This document shows, piece by piece, positions 1 through 4,787 of a stretch of 5,438 nt of DNA. The position numbers and the translations under genes are program-made. The stretch comes from Armatimonadetes bacterium UBA5829 (GTDB taxonomy: Bacteria > Armatimonadota > UBA5829): NCBI GenBank assembly GCA_002431715.1, contig DJHI01000018.1:3493-8930 (forward strand). Reading direction: 5' to 3'. A model generated the notes under the pieces. That model saw only the letters and a program-made list of their open reading frames with translations, did no database searches and was not told the origin of the DNA. Positions within the stretch are counted from its first letter, which is position 1. Each line of letters opens with the position of its first letter.

Positions 1-717
1 TGGCAGTCCCGATTTGTCATAAAGAGCCTTTGTGACGTCCGACACACCTACGACCCTCGCTCCCCATTCATTGAGAAAAATGGCCGTCCATCTGCCGACA
101 TTGCCGAAACCCTGCACGGCTACCGTAAGGTCTTTTATGTCTTTCCCGAGCACGTCGGCAGCGGCAAGCTTTACGGTGGTGGCGACGCCATAACCCGTAG
201 CCTCCGCTCGACCGGGCAGGCCGCCTATTCTCGGCGGCTTACCGGTCACCGATTCGAGAATATGGGTGCAGCCGTAGATCGTGGCCATGTCCGCCGGTCC
301 GGTTCCCATATCAGGCGCGGGGACGTATGACCCGGAGTTCAGATAAGGGCCGAAGACATGCACGTATTCGGCTATCAGGGCGCGTCTGGCTTCGGGGCTG
401 AGGGTCTTGCCGTCGATCCTGATGCCCGACTTGCCGCCGCCGAAGGGAATTTTAGCGAGCGCGCATTTGTAGGTCATCAACTCGGCAAGGCGCCGGGTCT
501 CTTCGATAGTAACATCCTCCCACATCCTGATGCCGCCCTTTGCGGGGCCTCTTACGCAGCAGTGCTGCACGATAAACGAATCCGCCTGGATGATGTGGCC
601 ATCCCACTTAAGGCTCAGATTCGAATAAAGCTCCATTTCGCTTTTGCTCAAAAGCTGCACTGCTTCGGAGCCGATGTCGATATACTTCGATACAAGGTCA
701 AAATCTACTACGCTCAT
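1..717 (-). CDS. gdhA: Glutamate dehydrogenase (Glu/Leu/Phe/Val dehydrogenase family), C-terminus cut by window edge
   Basis: This cytoplasmic enzyme interconverts glutamate with 2-oxoglutarate plus ammonia, using NAD(P). The 239 visible residues are a little over half of the usual ~420. They hold the whole substrate-binding domain and the first part of the Rossmann domain. K60 (in PAKGGIRM), K84 (TYKCAL), K96 (PFGGGKSGI) and D136 (PAPDMGTG) have the same mutual spacing as K89, K113, K125 and D165 of Clostridium symbiosum glutamate dehydrogenase. A lysine at position 60 favours glutamate, because leucine and phenylalanine dehydrogenases carry a hydrophobic residue there. The dinucleotide-binding glycines are in VQGFGNVG (201-208). 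Ser after the catalytic Lys replaces the more usual Gly. I chose the ATG at 717 because AAAGGAG (733-727) lies 9 bases upstream; an in-frame ATG at 726 directly abuts that site. The gene follows the aminotransferase after 91 bases, which fits recycling of the amino acceptor. Coenzyme preference cannot be told from this part. Confidence 0.93.
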   Translation of the reverse strand, partial: MSVVDFDLVSKYIDIGSEAVQLLSKSEMELYSNLSLKWDGHIIQADSFIVQHCCVRGPAKGGIRMWEDVTIEETRRLAELMTYKCALAKIPFGGGKSGIRIDGKTLSPEARRALIAEYVHVFGPYLNSGSYVPAPDMGTGPADMATIYGCTHILESVTGKPPRIGGLPGRAEATGYGVATTVKLAAADVLGKDIKDLTVAVQGFGNVGRWTAIFLNEWGARVVGVSDVTKALYDKSGLP

Positions 718-726
718 TTGTTTCAT

Positions 727-733
727 CTCCTTT
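727..733 (-). promoter_or_regulatory. Ribosome-binding site of glutamate dehydrogenase
   Basis: AAAGGAG on the minus strand is a strong Shine-Dalgarno sequence. Its GGAG is 9 bases from the ATG at 717 and directly abuts the in-frame ATG at 726, so it supports 717 as the start. It lies 4 bases downstream of an inverted repeat that could hide or expose it in the mRNA. Confidence 0.75.
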
Positions 734-737
734 GATG

Positions 738-770
738 ATCCGCTGCATTGCGGTTAAAAATAGAGCGGAT
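738..770 (-). promoter_or_regulatory. Inverted repeat in the leader of glutamate dehydrogenase
   Basis: ATCCGCT (738-744) and AGCGGAT (764-770) are perfect 7-base complements around a 19-base loop. The loop carries a run of U in the minus-strand RNA. The 3' side of the stem ends 4 bases before the AAAGGAG ribosome-binding site, and the 5' arm shares base 770 with the neighbouring palindrome, so the two hairpins are contiguous. The pairing is seen in the sequence; a regulatory role is inference, and a 7-base stem with a large loop could occur by chance. Confidence 0.35.
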
Positions 771-795
771 GTATCGGGAATAAATTCCCGATACA
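770..795. promoter_or_regulatory. 26-base palindrome between aminotransferase and glutamate dehydrogenase (hairpin or operator)
   Basis: TGTATCGGGAAT (770-781) and ATTCCCGATACA (784-795) are exact reverse complements with only AA between them. As minus-strand RNA this gives an 11-base-pair stem with a 4-base loop, 14 bases after the aminotransferase stop codon. The nearest U-rich stretch (UAUUUUU) begins about 8 bases after the stem, too far for a textbook intrinsic terminator, so this may be a weak terminator, an mRNA-stabilising processing hairpin, or a DNA operator for a dimeric regulator. The palindrome is certain; its function is not. Confidence 0.6.
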
Positions 796-808
796 CCACC
801 TGAATTGA

Positions 809-2176
809 TTATCCTAAAACCTCATCGACTGCTTCCTCGAATACTTCAATCGATTCGCGCAAAGCTTCCTCATTGATGGTAAGCGGAGGCGCTATCTTAA
901 GACACTCACCGCCGATACCGACCGGTGCGAACATCAACAGGCCCTTGTGAATGCACTTGAGGTTAATGGCCGTTGCAGTCACCGAATCCGGTTCTTTTGT
1001 TCCCGGTTTTACCACCTGTATACCTGCCACCATACCGAGGCCGTGGAAGCAGCCGAGCCTGTCGGCATGCTTTTTCTGAATCCTCTCAAGTTCGGGGTTC
1101 ATTGTCTCACCCATTTTAGCCGCTCGCTCAACCAGGTTTTCGCTTTGGATCAGCTTCAAACTGGCGATGGCGGCAGCTACAGGCAGAGGCGAAGCCGAGT
1201 GAGTCGAGGTCATCGACCCCGGAGGATAGAGCCCCATAATGTCCTTGCGGCCAATGACAGCCGAGATCGGCAGCGATGAAGATATTCCCTTGCCGCAGGG
1301 GATAAGATCGGGCTTTATGCCGTAGTGCTCAAAACAGAACATCTTGCCGGTGCGACCGAACCCGGCCTGAACTTCGTCGAATGCCATCACGATGTCGTAT
1401 TTGCGGCAGAACTCCTGCAGTTTTTGAGCATACTCGACGGTCAGAAAATCAGGGCCGACACCCTGATAGCTCTCGGTCATAACACCCGCTATATCCTCGG
1501 GCTTTATACCTTTCTCTTTGAGCGTGCTCAGGAAAAGATCGAACGATCTATCGACTGTCTTATAGCCATCCGGGAAAGGAACCTGGATAAATGTCTGATC
1601 TCTATCAACCATCCACTCTTTCTGCCTGTCCATACCGCCTGCAAGCTGAGAGCCCATTGTCCTGCCGTGGAAGGCATTTGCAAAGGAGACAAAATATTTC
1701 TTATGCGGGCCGTATTTTTTCAGTGCATATGTCTTTGAGAGCTTTATGCAGTTTTCAGTGGCTTCGCTGCCGGTCGAGAGGAGAAAGACCCTGTAACTTT
1801 CCGGCTCAGGCGCAAGCTTCGTGAGCATGCTGCAAAGCTCTGCCCGCTGCTCGTGAACGAATACATAACTCGCCAACAGCCCCTGATCGATGATCGCTTT
1901 CAGAGCATCGCGTATCTCTTTTCGGCCATGACCGGCATTAGCTACGAGCACACAGCTCGACCAGTCGATCCAGCGGTTCCCCCAGCGGTCTTCAACGATA
2001 AAATCTTCAGCCTTGTGCCAGATAACCGGAGGCTGACCCCACATACTCTGCGGTTCACACTCCTTGAGCTTCTCGAAAATTGGAAGTGACTCCGGCACCG
2101 GAATCTTTGTCTTTATTGTCCTGTATTTTGTATGTACCGGCGGCACATCCACAGGTGTCAGATCATAAACAGCCAT
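809..2176 (-). CDS. Class III PLP-dependent aminotransferase (4-aminobutyrate aminotransferase-like)
   Basis: This 455-residue cytoplasmic fold-type I PLP enzyme probably moves an amino group between a substrate amine and a 2-oxo acid. The length is normal for the family. Visible motifs are the cofactor-phosphate loop STGSEA (134-139), FHGRT (169-173), the cofactor-ring aspartate D267 in DEVQAGFGRTG, the Schiff-base lysine K296 in CGKGISSSLP, and the second-subunit phosphate contact region TSTHSASPL (323-331). Several usually conserved spots differ: ESYQG (235-239) stands for EPxQG, SASP for (G/A)GNP, and K427 in CLKIAPPL sits where family members normally have the Arg that binds the substrate carboxylate. 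The substrate may therefore be unusual. I start at ATG 2176, preceded by GGAG at 6 bases; a TTG at 2188 would give four more residues but overlaps that site. It follows the oxidoreductase after 36 bases, probably in one operon. Alternatives are omega-amino acid, diamine or amino-sugar transaminase. Confidence 0.92.
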   Translation of the reverse strand: MAVYDLTPVDVPPVHTKYRTIKTKIPVPESLPIFEKLKECEPQSMWGQPPVIWHKAEDFIVEDRWGNRWIDWSSCVLVANAGHGRKEIRDALKAIIDQGLLASYVFVHEQRAELCSMLTKLAPEPESYRVFLLSTGSEATENCIKLSKTYALKKYGPHKKYFVSFANAFHGRTMGSQLAGGMDRQKEWMVDRDQTFIQVPFPDGYKTVDRSFDLFLSTLKEKGIKPEDIAGVMTESYQGVGPDFLTVEYAQKLQEFCRKYDIVMAFDEVQAGFGRTGKMFCFEHYGIKPDLIPCGKGISSSLPISAVIGRKDIMGLYPPGSMTSTHSASPLPVAAAIASLKLIQSENLVERAAKMGETMNPELERIQKKHADRLGCFHGLGMVAGIQVVKPGTKEPDSVTATAINLKCIHKGLLMFAPVGIGGECLKIAPPLTINEEALRESIEVFEEAVDEVLG

Positions 2177-2182
2177 AGTTTT

Positions 2183-2186
2183 CTCC
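2183..2186 (-). promoter_or_regulatory. Ribosome-binding site that decides the aminotransferase start
   Basis: GGAG lies 6 bases before the ATG at 2176. The alternative in-frame TTG (2188-2186) overlaps this site, so translation from TTG would lack a properly spaced Shine-Dalgarno sequence. The protein is therefore best read as 455 residues starting MAVYDL. Confidence 0.75.
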
Positions 2187-2212
2187 AAAATATAGACAAC
2201 GGCTTTGTTGCC

Positions 2213-3286
2213 TTATCTTAACTTTATAACCTCTCCGGTCTTAATACTCTCATGAATAGCAACAGCGATGCGGGTGACCTCACGCCCATCCTCGCCGGAT
2301 GCCCAGCAGCCTTCTATCTTATCGATTGTGCCGCCGTTTTTAAGGAACGAGACGTTATATGCAAAGTCTTCGATGCTCTCAACGCCGTAACCGCGCAGAA
2401 TCTTGCGCCCGTATTTGTCTTTCATCTGGCGCGTGAAGTTATTGTTGTATGTAGCCATTCCCTCGCCGGTAATGCAGGAACTGGTGCCCCTGTCCTGACT
2501 GTCGCACTCGAAGAGGCCCTTGGTGCCGACAATGCGTACTCCCTGATTGACTACGGCTTCAAAGTTCAGCGGGATGATCCATGATGTGTCGAAAGCAAAG
2601 GCCGTGCCGTTCTCGAAAGACACTTTAGCGTTGATGCAGTCATAGGTATCGACGCCATAATCCTTGAGCAGCGTGTTTTTTGTTCCGGTCGCATAGACGG
2701 TCTTGACCTCGCTGTTTACTATCCAGCGGACCAGATCATAGAAGTGAACCCCAAGGAACCAGCCAGGTGAAGAGTTCGGCGCCCAGTGCGGGAACCACTG
2801 GCTCGGAACCTCGATTCTATCCTCCATCCAGACGTTTCCATAGAGAATATCTCCAAGCTCTCCCGCGCTCACTCTGCGCTTGATCGCCTGATGATCGGGA
2901 TCATAGCGCTTGTGGAAGTCCACCTGAAGCAGGACTCCAGTGCTCTTTGCCGCTTCGATAATCTCATCGCAGCCCTCGACCGTAATATCCAGCGGCTTTT
3001 CAACCAGGACATGCTTACCGGCCTTGGCGGCAGCCACTGCAATATCTTTGTGCAGGTGATCAGGAGTAGCGATACTTACGGCATCGATGCTCTTATCGGC
3101 GAGCATCTCATGGAAGTCCGTATATATTGGACAGGCATAATCCTTGCGCAACTCTTCAGCACGCTTAGGATTGGCTTCGGCGATAGCGGCAAGTTCGGCA
3201 ACACCGGCATAACCGAGCTGAGTGAATGCATCCAAATGCATCTGACCGAACTTACCTGCGCCGACAACGGCAATTTTTACTGACAT
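2213..3286 (-). CDS. Gfo/Idh/MocA-family NAD(P)-dependent oxidoreductase
   Basis: This 357-residue protein has the standard family length and two-domain plan. Residues 1-120 form a Rossmann domain with the dinucleotide motif VVGAGKFG (7-14). E37 at the end of the second strand suggests a preference for NAD over NADP. SIATPDHLH (71-79) and the family signature EKPLD (96-100) follow, with K97 the expected catalytic/cofactor-contacting lysine. The C-terminal alpha/beta domain carries VHFYDLVRW (180-188), where H181 and D184 match the usual catalytic-site HxxD. Family members oxidise or reduce a hydroxyl/keto group on sugars, inositols and related polyols; the substrate here cannot be named. No signal peptide is seen. 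The ATG at 3286 is preceded by GAAAGGG with 10-base spacing. It is the first gene after a 256-base structured gap, so it may have its own promoter, though I find no convincing one. It is 36 bases upstream of the aminotransferase, suggesting that keto product and amine are linked chemically. Confidence 0.93.
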   Translation of the reverse strand: MSVKIAVVGAGKFGQMHLDAFTQLGYAGVAELAAIAEANPKRAEELRKDYACPIYTDFHEMLADKSIDAVSIATPDHLHKDIAVAAAKAGKHVLVEKPLDITVEGCDEIIEAAKSTGVLLQVDFHKRYDPDHQAIKRRVSAGELGDILYGNVWMEDRIEVPSQWFPHWAPNSSPGWFLGVHFYDLVRWIVNSEVKTVYATGTKNTLLKDYGVDTYDCINAKVSFENGTAFAFDTSWIIPLNFEAVVNQGVRIVGTKGLFECDSQDRGTSSCITGEGMATYNNNFTRQMKDKYGRKILRGYGVESIEDFAYNVSFLKNGGTIDKIEGCWASGEDGREVTRIAVAIHESIKTGEVIKLR

Positions 3287-3343
3287 ATCAAATAGACCCT
3301 TTCAAGTATATTAAATCACGAAAGCATGGAATGGGCGGAAAAA

Positions 3344-3375
3344 GCAGATTCCTCGTCGTTCCTCCTCGGAATGAC
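3344..3375 (-). repeat. Sequence resembling a dispersed short interspersed repeat
   Basis: On the minus strand this 32-base segment reads GTCATTCC, then alternating GAGGA/ACGA blocks, then GAGGAATCTGC, with short end complements ATTCC (3348-3352) and GGAAT (3368-3372). It resembles intergenic repeats of the form GTCATTCCGAG...GAGGAATCT that recur many times in some bacterial genomes and often yield spurious small ORFs. Only one copy lies in this window, so its repeated nature rests on recognition and not on a comparison within the sequence. Confidence 0.5.
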
Positions 3376-3383
3376 AGTTTTTG

Positions 3384-3411
3384 TTCGGGCTGGAATCCAA
3401 TACAGCCCGAA
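3384..3411. repeat. Inverted repeat (9-base-pair stem, 10-base loop)
   Basis: TTCGGGCTG (3384-3392) and CAGCCCGAA (3403-3411) are perfect complements around a 10-base loop. The stem is GC-rich enough to form in RNA on either strand, but neither side has a following T-run, so it is not a standard intrinsic terminator. It begins 8 bases from the dispersed-repeat-like segment and may belong to the same element. Confidence 0.55.
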
Positions 3412-3421
3412 AGGAAATCTT

Positions 3422-3436
3422 GCGATTTCAAATCGC
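3422..3436. repeat. 15-base palindrome
   Basis: GCGATTT (3422-3428) and AAATCGC (3430-3436) are perfect complements about one central C. The one-base centre makes an RNA hairpin strained, so if functional it is more likely a DNA-level site. It sits between two longer inverted repeats. Function unknown. Confidence 0.45.
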
Positions 3437-3446
3437 CTCGTTCTTT

Positions 3447-3475
3447 TTCGGTCGCGATCAGATATCGCGCCCGAA
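3447..3475. repeat. Imperfect inverted repeat (11 base pairs, one mismatch, 5-base loop)
   Basis: TTCGG and CGCGAT (3447-3451, 3453-3458) pair with ATCGCG and CCGAA (3464-3469, 3471-3475), with a single T/C mismatch and loop CAGAT. On the minus strand the stem is followed by AAAAAG and not T, so termination in the direction of the genes is not supported. It shares the TTCGG...CCGAA outer end with the hairpin at 3384-3411, hinting at a common origin. Confidence 0.5.
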
Positions 3476-3542
3476 CGTAGAAATTGAGATTTTAGCTTTT
3501 TAAAACCCCTTCCGTTTCTCCCCTTCTTCAGTGTTTCAGTGA

Positions 3543-4787
3543 TTAAGCTTCCTTCACTCCGCACCAGTCGACCAGGAATAGCGCCAGGACTTCGGCAGCG
3601 CGGAGAACATCGTCCATTATGACCTGCTCCTTAAGCGAGTGAGCGTAGGCCAGGTCACCGGCTCCGAAGACAATGGTCGGCATCTTCCCTGAATGATAGA
3701 AAAGTCTGCCGTCGCACGAGGCTATCCAGCCCAGCGGAGGCTCGGGGCCAAAAACCGAACCGGCGATTTCGCAGAATGATTTCACCGCGGGGTGGTTAAC
3801 ATCCGTCTCAAAGGCCTCATTATGGAGCCGCGAGAACTCGAACTTGTAATGGCTCTTCACCCAATCGTTGGCTTTACTTTCGATAAGGCCGGTCACCTCT
3901 TTATAAATCTCAGAGATCAACCTGTTAGGCAAGAAAGCGATGCCGCCCTCGATCCAGCACTGTTCGGGCACCGTCGCGGGCCAGTCGCCGCCCTGAATCT
4001 GGCCTATATTGACGTTCACCGGGCTAGGCTCGAATGGGAAGAGCGGGTTGCCCTTCGACTCCTCACGCAGAAATATCTCATACTCTTTGAGGATTTCTAT
4101 GACGCCCATCATCTCTTTAATGGCGCTGACGCCTTGCCAGTACTTGCCCATATGAGCCGACTTGCCGTTAACGGCCAGTTTGTACCAGACTGCGCCTCGA
4201 TTTGCCGGATGGACTTTCAGGCTCGTAGGTTCCAGAACAACGGCAACATCGGCCTTGTTACCATGCTTGATAACGGATAGCGCGCCGTTGCCGCCTGCTT
4301 CCTCCTCGATAACCAACTGCGCCTGCAGGTCACCCTTTAGCTCTATCCCAAGCGCATTAAGCGCTTCGATAGCGAGCAGGACCGTAAGCACCTGACCCTT
4401 TGCATCGCATGCGCCGCGTCCGTAGACGATCCCGTTTTCGTATTTTGGAGTAAACATCTCATCGGGCGCGGGGACGACATCGCTGTGAGAGTCGATTATC
4501 GCGCTCCTGCCGCCGCCTGAGCCGGGAATATTGACAAGAATATTGTCGCGGCCGTGGTAGTCGGTATGGCCTGGAACCTGGGTATATGCAGGGTCGTTTA
4601 CTATATCTTCATCCACTGGTTCGAACTCGGGTGTAAACCCCTGCTTTTGGAGGTACTTGAACAAAAAATCCTGCACGTCGTGCTCACAGCGTGCGGTGCT
4701 CTTTATTGCAATCAGTTCCTGCAAAAGTCCCGCCGCATGCTCTTTTCGCGACGCCAGATATTGGGTTAATTTCTCCCTGATCTCCAT
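3543..4787 (-). CDS. M20-family metallopeptidase/deacylase (ArgE/DapE-type)
   Basis: This 414-residue cytoplasmic di-zinc-type hydrolase would cleave an amide bond, removing an acyl group from an amino acid or amine or splitting a small peptide. All metal-site positions are present: H101 and D103 in SHSDVVPAP, bridging D128 in GRGACDAKG, the Glu pair E162-E163 in IEEEAGG (general base and metal ligand), E186 in LEPTS, and H383 in AYAHS. The inserted dimerisation domain is marked by GKSAHMGKYWQG (208-219) with its typical His (H212). Length is close to the family norm and no signal peptide is seen. The ATG at 4787 overlaps the regulator's stop codon as TAATG, with AGGA 6 bases upstream inside the regulator gene, so the two are probably translationally coupled. 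Known relatives include acetylornithine deacetylase, succinyl-diaminopimelate desuccinylase and YodQ of the Bacillus yod cluster, which also has a class III aminotransferase. The substrate here is undetermined; I would not call it argE or dapE. Confidence 0.92.
   Translation of the reverse strand: MEIREKLTQYLASRKEHAAGLLQELIAIKSTARCEHDVQDFLFKYLQKQGFTPEFEPVDEDIVNDPAYTQVPGHTDYHGRDNILVNIPGSGGGRSAIIDSHSDVVPAPDEMFTPKYENGIVYGRGACDAKGQVLTVLLAIEALNALGIELKGDLQAQLVIEEEAGGNGALSVIKHGNKADVAVVLEPTSLKVHPANRGAVWYKLAVNGKSAHMGKYWQGVSAIKEMMGVIEILKEYEIFLREESKGNPLFPFEPSPVNVNIGQIQGGDWPATVPEQCWIEGGIAFLPNRLISEIYKEVTGLIESKANDWVKSHYKFEFSRLHNEAFETDVNHPAVKSFCEIAGSVFGPEPPLGWIASCDGRLFYHSGKMPTIVFGAGDLAYAHSLKEQVIMDDVLRAAEVLALFLVDWCGVKEA

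Larger units (their letters stand above)
3287..3542. other. Structured non-coding gap between M20 gene and oxidoreductase gene
   Basis: This 256-base stretch has no credible gene. Besides the repeat and the inverted repeats listed separately, it holds a tandem TTCAGTG pair (3527-3533 and 3535-3541) next to the M20 stop codon, a nearly pure pyrimidine stretch (about 3506-3529, purine-rich in the transcript), and an AT-rich segment about 3303-3316 just before the oxidoreductase ribosome-binding site. No hairpin is followed by a proper U-tract, so read-through is possible. Confidence 0.6.

Noticed and set aside
421..460. GGGKSG in place of GGGKGG in glutamate dehydrogenase as a sign of a different activity
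   Set aside because: The Lys and its spacing to the other catalytic residues are kept, and I recall the Ser form in other members of the family, so it does not by itself point to new chemistry.
358..735. Plus-strand open frames antisense to the genes, including this 125-codon one
   Set aside because: They mirror codon usage of well-supported minus-strand genes, lack recognisable domains and have no independent start signals.
2177..2188. Upstream TTG start for the aminotransferase
   Set aside because: The TTG overlaps the GGAG ribosome-binding site; the ATG at 2176 has correct spacing.
3303..3318. Possible promoter upstream of the oxidoreductase (TATACT or TAATAT on the minus strand)
   Set aside because: The -10-like hexamers have no matching -35 at 16-18 bases, and transcription starting from there would leave only a very short leader before the ribosome-binding site.
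3226..3480. 84-codon plus-strand open frame overlapping the oxidoreductase start and the gap
   Set aside because: It is antisense to the start of a well-supported gene, covers the structured repeats, and is low in protein-like character.
3316..3564. 82-codon minus-strand open frame spanning the intergenic gap
   Set aside because: It starts inside the 3' end of the M20 gene and runs through the inverted repeats and the repeat-like segment. Its VIPRRNDEESAF stretch is the kind of peptide produced by translating that dispersed repeat type. No domain or ribosome-binding site supports it.
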